From an uncultured Bacilli bacterium (GTDB taxonomy: Bacteria > Bacillota_I > Bacilli_A > RF39 > UBA660): DNA of 64,000 nt. Positions 18,639-28,535 of the stretch are shown one piece after another. The stretch's first letter is position 1. Every line of letters starts with the position of its first letter. The stretch covers positions 7,490 to 71,489 of the forward strand of contig CAKOJQ010000007.1 of NCBI GenBank assembly GCA_934090795.1. Reading direction: 5' to 3'. The notes beneath the pieces are model-generated. The model saw nothing but the letters and a program-made list of their open reading frames with translations. It had not been told where the DNA came from and did not search any database. The position numbers and the translations under genes were made by a program.

Positions 18639-20933
18639 ATGAACATAAACATTGATTTAAATAATAAAATTTTAATAATACCAAATAATATCAAAACAAA
18701 AGTAGTTAAATATATTAATAATTTGCCAAAATTATCTAACGTTAAAATATTAACAGATCAAGAATTTATTACTAATCTAACTATCGATTATAATGAAAAA
18801 TCAATAATATATTTAATGAACAACAAAAACTTAAGCTATCAAAATGCAAAAGAAATATTAAAAAATTTAAAATATACTACCAATGATAATAATGATTCTT
18901 CTAAAGTACAAGAATTAATAAATATCAAAAAAGATTTATTAGAAAAAAAATTACTAATAATAAATAATCGCTTTTTACCTTTTATTAAAGATAAAGAAAT
19001 AATATTTTATGGTTTTGATTATATTAATAAATTTATAAAAAAGCTTATTGAAGACAACAAATTAAAAGTAAATATTATAGAAAAAGAATATCAAAATATA
19101 AACCCAAAAGTTTACTTATTTGATAATGTTTCATGTGAAATAGAATATATAGCAGAAGATATAGTATCCAAAAATTTAGATTTATCTAAAACTTATATTT
19201 ACGGAATTAACAACGATAATAAATTAATAATAGACCGCATATTTAAAAGTTATGGTATACCTATTAACTTAAATTACGATAATACCCTTTATAATACATT
19301 TATAGGAAAAGAATTATTAAATAACTTAAATAATATTGATGAATTTTTATCTAAAATAAAAGATGATAAAATTAAAAAAGCAATTATCAACATATTAAAT
19401 AAATATTATTTTGTGGATAACTATCAAGATATTAACAATGTTATCAAGGAAGAATTAAAACAAACTAAAATTAACAATACTAAAATACGTAACGCAATAA
19501 ATGAAATTGATATCATAAATAATATAGTCGAAAAAGATGATAATGTTTATATAATAAATTTTAATAGTGAATATATTCCTGTAATTAATAAAGATGTTGA
19601 TTATATCTCAGATAATGAAAAACCAGCATTTTTAGAAACATCAACTGAATTAAATAACATTAATAAAGAAATAATAAATAAAGTAATTCGAAATATTAAT
19701 AATCTAACAATTACAGCAAGTCAAAATAATTATAATGGACCACTAAATATTTCAACTATTGCAACTGATTATGATTATGAAATTATTTACAAAGAAAACG
19801 AAATAAGTAAATATTCTAACAAAATTAATAAATATAATCTTACTAATATGCTAGATAACTATTTAAAATACAATAATAAAAACGATAATCAAGATATTCT
19901 TTTAAATACTTATCCAGATATAAGATACAAAGATTATAATAATACTTACACCAAAGTTGAAGCAACTGAAGAATTTAATTTGTCTTATTCAAAAATGAAT
20001 AGTTTCTATGAATGCCCATTTAAATACTATTGTGACAACGTGTTAAAACTAAATTCATACGAAGATACATTTGATACTTATATTGGATCATTATGTCATT
20101 ATATATTATCAAAAATATATGAAGATAACTTTGACTTTGATGCAGCAAAACAAGAATTTTTAGAAACAAATAGTTATCAAGTAACAAATGAAAATTTATT
20201 ATTTCAAAATAAAATTTTAGAAGAATTAAAAACTGCAATATCTTATATTTTAAGTATGCAAAATGTTACAAAATTTAATGAAATAGAATGTGAAAGAAAA
20301 ATTGAAACAATCATAAATGAAACTAAATTTGTAGGAATCATCGATAAAATTCAAAAATACCAGAATAAAATTATCTTAATAGATTATAAAACAGGAAATC
20401 CCAAAATTAATCTAAAAGAATGTGAATACGGTTTTAATTTACAATTACCAACTTATATTTATTTAGTAAAAACCATTTATCCAGATTCTCAAATAGTAGG
20501 TGTTTATCTAGAACATATTCTAAAACCAAAATATAATTTTAATATGGATAAAAGTGATAACGAATCATTTGAAAATTCACTAAAACTAGAAGGATACTCC
20601 ACATCTAATGAAGAAATATTAGAAGAAATAGATAGTACCTACGAAAACAGTATGTATATTAAAGGAATTAAAAAGAAAAGTGATGGATTTTATAAGTATG
20701 CTAAAATATTGTCTAATGAGGAATTTGAAGAATTAGAAAAATTAGTAACTGAAAAAATAAATAATTGTATAACTGAAATAAAGAATAACAACTTTGATAT
20801 AAAACCAGTTATACTAAACCAAACAAATAAAAGCTGTCCAAATTGTAAATATGCATCTATTTGTTTTCATACTGAAAAAGATAATGTTTACATAGATACA
20901 AAAGGAGATGACGAAAATGCCGAATTGGACTAA
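18639..20933 (+). CDS. addB: AddB-like subunit of the AddAB helicase-nuclease
   Basis: 764 residues, short for AddB (usually about 1100). The C-terminal PD-(D/E)XK nuclease is clear: FYECPFKYYCDNVLKL, GSLCHYILSKIYE, FVGIIDKIQ then ILIDYKTG (catalytic D...D.K), and the Fe-S cysteines C..C.....C in SCPNCKYASIC that pair with the cysteine in YECP. The N-terminal Walker A found in most AddB/RexB proteins is absent, so only the structural helicase-like part remains. Works with AddA in double-strand break resection and Chi recognition. It overlaps addA by 17 bases. Confidence 0.88.
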   Translation: MNINIDLNNKILIIPNNIKTKVVKYINNLPKLSNVKILTDQEFITNLTIDYNEKSIIYLMNNKNLSYQNAKEILKNLKYTTNDNNDSSKVQELINIKKDLLEKKLLIINNRFLPFIKDKEIIFYGFDYINKFIKKLIEDNKLKVNIIEKEYQNINPKVYLFDNVSCEIEYIAEDIVSKNLDLSKTYIYGINNDNKLIIDRIFKSYGIPINLNYDNTLYNTFIGKELLNNLNNIDEFLSKIKDDKIKKAIINILNKYYFVDNYQDINNVIKEELKQTKINNTKIRNAINEIDIINNIVEKDDNVYIINFNSEYIPVINKDVDYISDNEKPAFLETSTELNNINKEIINKVIRNINNLTITASQNNYNGPLNISTIATDYDYEIIYKENEISKYSNKINKYNLTNMLDNYLKYNNKNDNQDILLNTYPDIRYKDYNNTYTKVEATEEFNLSYSKMNSFYECPFKYYCDNVLKLNSYEDTFDTYIGSLCHYILSKIYEDNFDFDAAKQEFLETNSYQVTNENLLFQNKILEELKTAISYILSMQNVTKFNEIECERKIETIINETKFVGIIDKIQKYQNKIILIDYKTGNPKINLKECEYGFNLQLPTYIYLVKTIYPDSQIVGVYLEHILKPKYNFNMDKSDNESFENSLKLEGYSTSNEEILEEIDSTYENSMYIKGIKKKSDGFYKYAKILSNEEFEELEKLVTEKINNCITEIKNNNFDIKPVILNQTNKSCPNCKYASICFHTEKDNVYIDTKGDDENAELD

Positions 20934-23900
20934 AGAACAATTATCAGCAATTACAACTAGAGGCAAAAATATTATAGTTTCCGCTGGTGCCGGTTCTGGT
21001 AAAACCGAAGTTTTATCTGAAAGAGTTATTCATAATTTAATGAACAACAACATGCATATTGATGAAATGCTTATTCTAACATTTACTAAAAATGCTGCTT
21101 TTGAAATGAAAGAAAGAATTAAAAAGAAAATCAAAATGCATGATGAAATAAAAGACGAATTAAAACTTATCGATTCTGCTGATATTACTAACTTTGATGC
21201 TTATACCCTTGCATTAGTAAAAAAATATCACTACATGCTTAATTTAGACGCAAATCTAACTATTATCGATTCTAGTATAATTAACAAATTAAAAAAAGAT
21301 ATTCTAAATGATATATTTGATCATAAATATCAAGAAAATAATGAAAAATTTAATAATTTAATAACCTCTTTCTGTAATAAAAATGACAAACAAATTAAAA
21401 ATATAATTCTTTCATTAGACAGCAAATTAGAACTATTATCTAATAAAGAAGAATATCTAAAAAGCTATGTTAATAACTATTATAGCAAAGAAAATTTAAA
21501 TAAATTATTTAATGAGTATACAAATAACTTATTAGATAAAATAAACACTATTAAAGGCTTATTAGAAGATATTCAGTATGAAACAGACTCATCATTCTAT
21601 GAAAAATATTATAATGGATTACTACCACTTTTAAATGCAAAAACTTATGAAGAAATCAAGTCATCTTTAGATATACCCAAAACTATAAATCGTAATTCTA
21701 CTCCCCTTGGAAAAGAATTAAAAGCAAATATTTCAAGCATCATCAAAGAAATAAAAGAAGGTACAATATTTTCTAAAGAAGTTCTAATAAATCAAGTGAT
21801 TAACACTAAAGACAATATCGGAATAATTATCAATATCATTATCGAACTAACAAACAAAATAAATAATTTCAAAAACGAAAATTCTTCGTATGAATTTAAT
21901 GATATAAGCAAATTTGCAATTAATCTAATTAAAAAAAATGAAAATATTAAAAATGAATTAAAATATCACTACAAAGAAATAATGATTGATGAATATCAAG
22001 ATACTTCTGATATAGAAGAAGAATTTATTAATTTAATTGAGAATGACAATGTTTACATGGTTGGAGATATTAAACAATCTATCTATCGCTTTAGAAACGC
22101 CAATCCAAATATTTTTAAAGATAAATACGATTTATATAAAGATGGCACCAAAGGAATAAGAATTGACTTAAATAAAAACTTTAGATCTCGTGAAGAAGTA
22201 CTATCAAGTATTAACAATATCTTTAATTATATTATGGATAATAAAATAGGTAACGCCAATTATAAAGATGAACATAACCTTATTTTTGGAAATCAAACAT
22301 TCAATATTGAAGGAAAAAATAACAACAATAATGATTTAGAAATCTATAATTATGAAAAAAATAATACTAATACTAGAGAAGAAATTGAAGCCTTTATTAT
22401 TGGAAATGACATAAAAAACAAAATAAATAATCATTATGAAGTATTTGATAAACAAATAAGAAACTGTAAATATAGTGACTTTTGTATTCTTTTAGACCGT
22501 GGATCAGCTTTTAACACTTATAAAAAAGTATTTGATTATCTTGGAATACCACTTCACATTTATCAAGATGAAGATATTCTATTTTCTTCAGAAACTTTAT
22601 TAATAAATAATATAATCGGTTTTCTAATTAAAATAAAAAACAATATATTTGATACAGAAACTAACTTTTATTATGCAAGTATTGCTCGTAGTTATTTATT
22701 TGAACAAAAAGATAATGAAATATATAAGACTATAAAAAATCATAATATTAAATCAAACATTATCTATGAAACACTTTTACCTATAGCCAAAGATTTAGAC
22801 TATTTATCAAATAAAGATGTTTTAATAAAAATTATTGATAAATTAAATATTTACGAAAAATTAACATTAGTTGGAGACATTAATGAAAAAAGTATTATCC
22901 TAAATAATTTAATTACTAAATTTGAAGAACTAAATAATATAGGTATTGATATTTATGGAGTTAATGATTATCTTAACAATCTAATTGAAAATAAAGATAA
23001 AATAAAAATAAGTGCCAGTCACATTGCTATCGATTCCGTAACATTAACAAATATTCACAAATCTAAAGGTTTAGAATATAAAATATGCTACTTTGCTGGA
23101 TATTACAAAAAATTTAGTACCGAAGATATCAAACCAAAAATAAGATATGATAATAAATATGGAATAATATTTCCCGATTATGATGGAACATTTATTGAAA
23201 CTTTTATCTCAAAATTAAGTAAAGACAATTTTAAAATCGAAGATATATCTGAAAAAATTAGATTATTATATGTTGCCTTAACAAGATGTAAAGAAAAAAT
23301 GATTATTGTTGATTCTCTTAAGGAAGATGAAGGAATAGGTTCAAGTGAAATAGTTGTAAATAACTACAAAAGAAGTAAATATAATAGTTTTGAAGATATA
23401 TTAAATTCAATATATCCTCATATAACTAATTACATTACCAATATTGAAACACCTATTATAGATAACTCCTACAAAATAAACAAAAATATAAGTATTGCAC
23501 CAGAAACATCAGATAAAATTGAAATTATAGAACATAACTATAATATAGAAGAAATTGAAGAAAATCATTTTTCTAAAACTACAAATAAATTATTTACTAA
23601 AGAAGAAAAAAATAATATGGAGTATGGTACTAACATCCACTATCTTTTAGAAATAACTGATTTTATTAATCCAAATTATGATAATCTAACAAATAATGAA
23701 ATTGATATAATCAAAAGTTTACTTAATAATGAGTTATTTAAAAATATCAAAGAAGCTAATATCTTTAAAGAATACGAATTTATTGAAGAAACTGATAACG
23801 AAACTAAAACTGGTATAATAGATTTAATGCTTGAATACCAAGATCATATTGATATTATTGATTATAAATTAAAACATATAGATGATAAAGCCTATACAAA

Positions 23901-24003
23901 TCAGTTAAATGGTTATAAAAATTACATCTATAATTTAACTAATAAACCTGTTAATACCTATTTATACTCAATTTTAGATAAAAAATTATTCAAATTAGAT
24001 TAA
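20917..24003 (+). CDS. addA: ATP-dependent helicase/nuclease subunit AddA
   Basis: 1028 residues from ATG at 20917, chosen because AAAGGAG is spaced about ten bases before it and would overlap the earlier in-frame ATG at 20908. UvrD-type helicase motifs: Walker A GAGSGKT, TFTKNAAFEM, DEYQDTSD, VGDIKQSIYRFRNA, KNFRSR, IHKSKGLEYKICYFAG, YVALTRCKEKM. The C-terminal nuclease has GTNIHYLLE, EYEFIEE, GIIDLMLEY and IIDYKLK. With AddB it unwinds and digests broken DNA ends to load RecA. A terminator follows. Confidence 0.95.
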   Translation: MPNWTKEQLSAITTRGKNIIVSAGAGSGKTEVLSERVIHNLMNNNMHIDEMLILTFTKNAAFEMKERIKKKIKMHDEIKDELKLIDSADITNFDAYTLALVKKYHYMLNLDANLTIIDSSIINKLKKDILNDIFDHKYQENNEKFNNLITSFCNKNDKQIKNIILSLDSKLELLSNKEEYLKSYVNNYYSKENLNKLFNEYTNNLLDKINTIKGLLEDIQYETDSSFYEKYYNGLLPLLNAKTYEEIKSSLDIPKTINRNSTPLGKELKANISSIIKEIKEGTIFSKEVLINQVINTKDNIGIIINIIIELTNKINNFKNENSSYEFNDISKFAINLIKKNENIKNELKYHYKEIMIDEYQDTSDIEEEFINLIENDNVYMVGDIKQSIYRFRNANPNIFKDKYDLYKDGTKGIRIDLNKNFRSREEVLSSINNIFNYIMDNKIGNANYKDEHNLIFGNQTFNIEGKNNNNNDLEIYNYEKNNTNTREEIEAFIIGNDIKNKINNHYEVFDKQIRNCKYSDFCILLDRGSAFNTYKKVFDYLGIPLHIYQDEDILFSSETLLINNIIGFLIKIKNNIFDTETNFYYASIARSYLFEQKDNEIYKTIKNHNIKSNIIYETLLPIAKDLDYLSNKDVLIKIIDKLNIYEKLTLVGDINEKSIILNNLITKFEELNNIGIDIYGVNDYLNNLIENKDKIKISASHIAIDSVTLTNIHKSKGLEYKICYFAGYYKKFSTEDIKPKIRYDNKYGIIFPDYDGTFIETFISKLSKDNFKIEDISEKIRLLYVALTRCKEKMIIVDSLKEDEGIGSSEIVVNNYKRSKYNSFEDILNSIYPHITNYITNIETPIIDNSYKINKNISIAPETSDKIEIIEHNYNIEEIEENHFSKTTNKLFTKEEKNNMEYGTNIHYLLEITDFINPNYDNLTNNEIDIIKSLLNNELFKNIKEANIFKEYEFIEETDNETKTGIIDLMLEYQDHIDIIDYKLKHIDDKAYTNQLNGYKNYIYNLTNKPVNTYLYSILDKKLFKLD

Positions 24004-24040
24004 AAAAGAACTTGAAATTTTCTTATCAAAGTTCTTTTTT
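24003..24040 (+). terminator. Terminator of addBA
   Basis: AAAAAGAACTT / AAGTTCTTTTTT stem with a run of seven T, directly after the addA stop. Confidence 0.8.
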
Positions 24041-24099
24041 TATTTATTAAAATAATTATTTTTTATCAATAAGTTTTTTTAAATATCTTTGAAATGCTA

Positions 24100-24148
24100 A
24101 GTTATCGACATAAAATGGCACTATAACAATCAAATAATCTCGATAACT
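24100..24148. repeat. 49-bp inverted-repeat element, copy 2
   Basis: Ends AGTTATCGA and TCGATAACT match the outer 9 bp of the element at 11-59, and both elements are 49 bp long. The interiors differ. It lies between the addA terminator and the short helicase gene. Confidence 0.55.
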
Positions 24149-24213
24149 AAGGTTTTTACACTATTACCAATTAAATTTTATACAAAATATATATTCCAGC
24201 ATATTTAAAACCA

Positions 24214-24242
24214 TTGACAATCATCTAATAATTATATATTCT
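24214..24242 (+). promoter_or_regulatory. Promoter giving a near-leaderless helicase mRNA
   Basis: TTGACA (24214-24219), 17-bp spacer, TATTCT (24237-24242). The ATG follows only seven bases after the -10 box and no Shine-Dalgarno sequence is present. Confidence 0.65.
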
Positions 24243-24249
24243 ATTTAAC

Positions 24250-25596
24250 ATGAACGAAAAACAATTAGAAGCAGTAAAATCATTAGAAAATACATTAGTA
24301 GTTGCCGGTGCAGGCTCAGGAAAAACATTTACCATAGTAAATAAAATCAAATATCTACTTGATAATAACATATACAAAGAAAATGAACTTTTAGTAATCT
24401 CCTTTACCAACGAATCAGTTAATGATCTAAAAAGAAAAATAGACTACAATCTTGATATCATGACATTCCATAAACTAGCAATAACCTTAATAAATAATCC
24501 AAATATAAAAATATCAAATGAATATTATCTAAAATTTATTATCAATGAATACTTTAGTTCCTATGGTAAATATAACAAAAAAAATAACAAATTAATAAAA
24601 AGAATCCTGAATGAAATAGATATAGATAACTTAAAAAAACTAATCTTTACCTTTATTAATCTCTATAAATCTAATTACAACAATATCAATTACTTATTTA
24701 ACCTATATCAAAAAAGCCACTTTATAAACAAAATTTATTTTAAAATAATCCTAGAAATATATCATATATATAATCAAGAATTAGAATCAAGTAATCTATA
24801 TGACTTTAACGATATGATTAAAATTGCAACTGATAACATAAATAATAATCAAATTAGAACAAATTACAAATACATAATTATTGATGAATTTCAAGATACA
24901 TCTCTAAATAGATTTAAACTTATAGATGCAATCATTAAACAAAATAACGCCAAAATATTTGTTGTTGGAGATGACTATCAATCTATATATCGTTTTTCAG
25001 GTTGTAATCTAGATATCTTTTTAAATTTCAACAAAATAGTAAATAATCTTAATATTATAAATTTAGATTATAATTATCGTAACCCCAAAGAAATCATAGA
25101 TGTAGCTAACTCATTTATTATGCAAAATAAAAGTCAAATAAAAAAAGAAACAATCTGTTTAAAAAATATCAATAAACCAATTAAAATATGCTTTTACAAA
25201 AATGAAAAAACTGCTATCGAAAAAGTTGTAAAATTTATAGACACAAAATATCTAATTCTAGGTCGTAACAACAAAGATAAAGATATTTTTAGTGTACAAG
25301 ATAAACCATTTCTAACCATTCATAAATCCAAAGGCTTAGAAGAAGATAACATTATTTTAATAAATTTAACAAACAACAACAATTCTTTACCATCTAAACT
25401 TAAAAATCATAAAATAATTAACAAAATAGTTAAAACAGATTATTATCCATATGAAGAAGAAAGAAGATTATTCTATGTTGCCTTAACTAGAACAAGAAAT
25501 AATATCTACCTCCTAGTCCCCACAACAAATTATTCAATATTCGTTAAAGAATTAATGAGAAACTATAAAAAATATATTGAATATCTAAACTTATAA
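24250..25596 (+). CDS. Compact UvrD/Rep-type helicase
   Basis: 448 residues, about 60 percent of a normal UvrD. Motifs are complete: Q motif NEKQLEAVKS, Walker A GAGSGKT, SFTNESVNDLKRKI, II DEFQDTS, III VGDDYQSIYRFSG, IV YNYRNP, V TIHKSKGLEEDNI, VI YVALTRTRNNIYL. The stretch between motifs IV and V is only about 70 residues, so the 2B subdomain is essentially missing. No nuclease domain is present. Probably a DNA repair or restart accessory helicase. It has its own promoter and appears leaderless. It is convergent with the next gene, four bases apart. Confidence 0.88.
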   Translation: MNEKQLEAVKSLENTLVVAGAGSGKTFTIVNKIKYLLDNNIYKENELLVISFTNESVNDLKRKIDYNLDIMTFHKLAITLINNPNIKISNEYYLKFIINEYFSSYGKYNKKNNKLIKRILNEIDIDNLKKLIFTFINLYKSNYNNINYLFNLYQKSHFINKIYFKIILEIYHIYNQELESSNLYDFNDMIKIATDNINNNQIRTNYKYIIIDEFQDTSLNRFKLIDAIIKQNNAKIFVVGDDYQSIYRFSGCNLDIFLNFNKIVNNLNIINLDYNYRNPKEIIDVANSFIMQNKSQIKKETICLKNINKPIKICFYKNEKTAIEKVVKFIDTKYLILGRNNKDKDIFSVQDKPFLTIHKSKGLEEDNIILINLTNNNNSLPSKLKNHKIINKIVKTDYYPYEEERRLFYVALTRTRNNIYLLVPTTNYSIFVKELMRNYKKYIEYLNL

Positions 25597-25600
25597 TAAA

Positions 25601-25942
25601 TTATTTACACAAATTAACTCCTATACTAGTAACATTATATCCATTAACATTAGTAAACAACTTATCATCCTCATTAGTAGTTTTATCTAATATTTTAGTT
25701 AAATTATTAACAATATCATCTTTATCACCATTTTTAACATTATAGCAACAATCATAAGAACAAACATAATAAATTTCCTTATATTCAAAGTTATTTAAAT
25801 AATTCTTTAAATTAAGAGTTGTTACTCCTTCTGGCTTAACAATCACATTAGTACAATCAACATATGCATAACTTCTTTTATTAAATAAAACAATAAAAAA
25901 AACAAAAAACAATAATATAATAATTAAATACTTCTTCATCAT
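25601..25942 (-). CDS. Secreted small cysteine-containing protein
   Basis: 113 residues. An N-terminal signal peptide or anchor (MKKYLIIILLFFVFFIVLF) is followed by a possible cleavage region (RSYAYVD). The mature part has six cysteines (C in VDCTN, VCSYDCCYN and the C-terminal NLCK), suggesting disulfides or metal binding outside the cell. AAGGTGT precedes two adjacent ATG codons. No family was recognised. Confidence 0.65.
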   Translation of the reverse strand: MMKKYLIIILLFFVFFIVLFNKRSYAYVDCTNVIVKPEGVTTLNLKNYLNNFEYKEIYYVCSYDCCYNVKNGDKDDIVNNLTKILDKTTNEDDKLFTNVNGYNVTSIGVNLCK

Positions 25943-25977
25943 ACACCTTATTTATATTATTGCCTAAATTAATTTTT

Positions 25978-26451
25978 TTATTTAGTTATTTGCTCAATTA
26001 ATATATTTTCTATCTTATCTTCATCAAGATGCATAACAATTGATAACTCAAGCAATAGTTTTTTACTTGCTTCTTCATAGTAATGAGTATCAACAGAACC
26101 TAACTTTCTACCTGAATCATTTCTTTTTTTATTTCTTAAAAAAGCAGTTTTAACAATTGTAAATAAATCTATGGTTTCATCTGATAATAATAGTTTTCGA
26201 TAACTTTGTTCTAAAGCCTTATCATTAGTCATATTAAGTACATTTAGATTAGGTAAATCATCTATCATCTTAATTGCATCCTCATATCCAATTAATGGTT
26301 TAACTAAATTAGTATCTACAGGCAAATTAACTGTTAATGAAGTATCTTGAATTGGAGCGAGTGTATAATAATTAAAGCCTCTAATTTCCTTTATATTTGA
26401 TATCACACACACATCATTCTTATATTTAACATAATCATTAACTTTAAACAT
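25978..26451 (-). CDS. CarD/CdnL-family transcription regulator
   Basis: 157 residues. The N-terminal Tudor-like RNA-polymerase-interacting domain (about 1-55: FKVNDYVKYKNDVCVISNIKEI...YYTLAPI...SLTVNLPVDT) is followed by a helical DNA-binding C-terminal domain (60-155). CarD proteins bind the RNA polymerase beta subunit and stabilise open promoter complexes, often tuning rRNA transcription. It is a monocistronic-looking minus-strand gene between a secreted protein and tspO. Confidence 0.85.
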   Translation of the reverse strand: MFKVNDYVKYKNDVCVISNIKEIRGFNYYTLAPIQDTSLTVNLPVDTNLVKPLIGYEDAIKMIDDLPNLNVLNMTNDKALEQSYRKLLLSDETIDLFTIVKTAFLRNKKRNDSGRKLGSVDTHYYEEASKKLLLELSIVMHLDEDKIENILIEQITK

Positions 26452-26510
26452 AATATTACTCCCTTCATCTTTTAAACCTATGTTATTATAACATTTTTTC
26501 TAAAAAATTT

Positions 26511-26939
26511 CTAACGATTTAAGAGATAAATTGATAAATTTAAATATCCAGCAAATAAAATCCAAATTATATAAGGTATTTGTAAATAACCTGCAATTCT
26601 GTTATTTTTGTAAAATTTTAAACTCATAATTACAACTAAAACTAATAAAAATATTAACCATATAAACGCTAATAATCGTAATTTTAAACCAAAAAATATT
26701 AAAATCCAAAAAGAATTAACAACTACTTGTAAAAAATAAATAATATATACATTGTCATCTTCTTTAGATGCCAAATAAACGCCAATTGTCATTAATACAT
26801 ACAATATAGGAAATAATATATTAGGTGGATATAAAGTCGGTTTAACAAGCATACTAGCATCATTACCTACAATCAAAGATATTCCAAGTGGGAATAAGAA
26901 AGTAAAAAATAACAAAATAACAAATTTTTTAAAATTCAT
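26511..26939 (-). CDS. tspO: TspO/MBR-family membrane protein
   Basis: 142 residues, five membrane helices. Family features: KPTLYPPNILFPILYVLMTIG (the Pro-Pro motif of the first loop), VVVNSFWILIFFGLK (the N..W motif) and LQIPYIIWILFAGYLN (Pro-Tyr...W..FA.YLN). TspO proteins bind porphyrins or related hydrophobic ligands. The gene ends 71 bases before the start of unrelated sequence and is preceded by an AGGTGA ribosome-binding site. Confidence 0.9.
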   Translation of the reverse strand: MNFKKFVILLFFTFLFPLGISLIVGNDASMLVKPTLYPPNILFPILYVLMTIGVYLASKEDDNVYIIYFLQVVVNSFWILIFFGLKLRLLAFIWLIFLLVLVVIMSLKFYKNNRIAGYLQIPYIIWILFAGYLNLSIYLLNR

Positions 26940-26997
26940 TTAATATCACCTATATTAATATAAAATAAATGATATGAAAATATTTCCTAATTAAGTC

Positions 26998-27026
26998 GAA
27001 AAAACATAGAAATTAATCTATGTTTA
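26998..27026 (-). terminator. Terminator of the DUF362 gene
   Basis: Minus-strand stem AAACATAG / CTATGTTT with six T, overlapping the stop codon. Confidence 0.75.
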
Positions 27027-27891
27027 TAAGTTCGTATTCTCTATTACCTACATTTAAATTAGCAGCAGCTTCTAAAATATGTGTACCATTTTGTCTTTCT
27101 ACTCTTTCTACAAAATGGTCTCTTCCCTCATCTTTTGAATTATATATTAGATCAATACAAGCCTGATCAATAGCAACAGGATCCAAACTAGCTAGCATCC
27201 CTATATCTTTCATACATGGATCTTCTGCAACACGACAACAATCACAATCTACTGATAAATTTACCATCATATTAATATAAGCAATTTTATCTTTAAATAA
27301 GTTTGTAACACTTGAAGCAGCATCAGCCATTGATTCTATAAATTTATCTTGTTGAGCATTAAACATATCCTCATAACTACCATTTTCTTTACCTACACAG
27401 TGAATATATCTTTTACCATTACTTGAAGCACAACCAATAGATAACTGTTTTAATGCTCCACCAAATCCACCCATAGGATGTCCCTTAAAATGAGATAAAA
27501 CAAGCATAGAATCATAATTTTTTATATTTCTACCAACATAATTTTTCTTAATTATATGTCCATTTGGAACTTCCAATGTTATTTCACCATCAGCATCCAT
27601 AATATCAACATCAAAATATTTACTCCATCCATGTCTTTCCATTAATTCTTTATGTTTTTCCGTCGAATTTCTTGCTCCATCATATGCTGTATTACACTCA
27701 ACAACTGTACCATTAACAAATTCAATTATTGGCTTAACAAATTCTGGTTTAACATAATTTTGATTACCCTCTTCTCCAGAATGTAATTTAACAGCAACCT
27801 TTCCATCTAGTTTAATACCTAACTTTTTATATAATTTAATTAATCCTTCAGGACTAATATCTTTTGTAAAATATACTACTGATTTTTCCAT
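27013..27891 (-). CDS. DUF362-domain protein
   Basis: 292 residues from ATG at 27891, where TTGGAG is correctly spaced; an upstream in-frame extension is hydrophobic, unrelated to the family and overlaps the previous gene. DUF362 features include VAVKLHSGEEGNQNYVKPEFV, a VECNTAYDGARN segment, SHFKGHPMGGFGGALKQLSIGCASSNGK and a C-terminal SLDPVAIDQACIDLI. The DCDCCRVAEDPC cluster may bind a metal or Fe-S centre, though no separate ferredoxin domain is present. Often annotated as an uncharacterised iron-sulfur or (4Fe-4S)-associated protein; the function is not known. Confidence 0.85.
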   Translation of the reverse strand: MEKSVVYFTKDISPEGLIKLYKKLGIKLDGKVAVKLHSGEEGNQNYVKPEFVKPIIEFVNGTVVECNTAYDGARNSTEKHKELMERHGWSKYFDVDIMDADGEITLEVPNGHIIKKNYVGRNIKNYDSMLVLSHFKGHPMGGFGGALKQLSIGCASSNGKRYIHCVGKENGSYEDMFNAQQDKFIESMADAASSVTNLFKDKIAYINMMVNLSVDCDCCRVAEDPCMKDIGMLASLDPVAIDQACIDLIYNSKDEGRDHFVERVERQNGTHILEAAANLNVGNREYELINID

Positions 27892-27937
27892 AATTTTTAT
27901 CATCTCCAAAATAATCATAACATGAAATATCAAAAAA

Positions 27938-28411
27938 TTAATAATAAAAAGAAATATATTTACCATAATTTGGTATATAAAGTGAATAAATAAAATCATC
28001 ATAATAAACAACACCTAAAATTAGAACAATAGTTAAATCTATATTTAAAAAAATTGAGTTTATTAAAGAATTGCCCCATAAACAAATAATAGTACCCATT
28101 AGTCCAAAAAACAATAAACTTACTAAACAAACTCGTCCATTAATATTAAATAATTTTTTAGAATAATCCCACCATCTATTATTCCATATTTTTTCTTCTA
28201 AAAAAGAAACAAAATATTCGACAAACCCACAAACTATTAAATTTATAAAAAACAATAATAATACATTATTAGTAATATTTCTAATAAAATAACAAATTAT
28301 TAATCCACCAAAACCATAAACAGGTAACCATGGTCCATGTAATTGTCCTTTATTAATAAATCTATGACATTTAATAAAATACAAAAACACCTCCCAAACA
28401 TAACCTAACAT
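27938..28411 (-). CDS. CmpB-type putative ABC transporter permease; true start probably upstream
   Basis: At least 157 residues, four or five membrane helices. Signatures: GYVWEVFLYFIKCHRFINKGQLHGPWLPVYGFGG and KIWNNRWWDYSKKLFNINGRVCLVSLL, as in the putative ABC transporter permease family (ABC_trans_CmpB). From the ATG at 28411 the first helix is cut off. The frame stays open upstream for about 15 hydrophobic codons to an AGGTGA site (28452-28457), yet no ATG, GTG or TTG lies there. The real start may be an ATT codon (28445-28450). Followed by the DUF362 gene. Confidence 0.8.
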   Translation of the reverse strand: MLGYVWEVFLYFIKCHRFINKGQLHGPWLPVYGFGGLIICYFIRNITNNVLLLFFINLIVCGFVEYFVSFLEEKIWNNRWWDYSKKLFNINGRVCLVSLLFFGLMGTIICLWGNSLINSIFLNIDLTIVLILGVVYYDDFIYSLYIPNYGKYISFYY

Positions 28412-28535
28412 AGAAAATAAAAGAAAAATATAAATAAAATATAAAATAATATCACCTATTTATATATTGTGTAATTTTTTTATTAATATAATTTAAATAT
28501 ATGATAAAATAGTATTTGTAAAGGAAGTATCAAAA

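Noticed and set aside
27892..28014. Hydrophobic N-terminal extension of the DUF362 protein
   Set aside because: It overlaps the preceding permease gene, is unrelated to the family, and a ribosome-binding site marks ATG at 27891.
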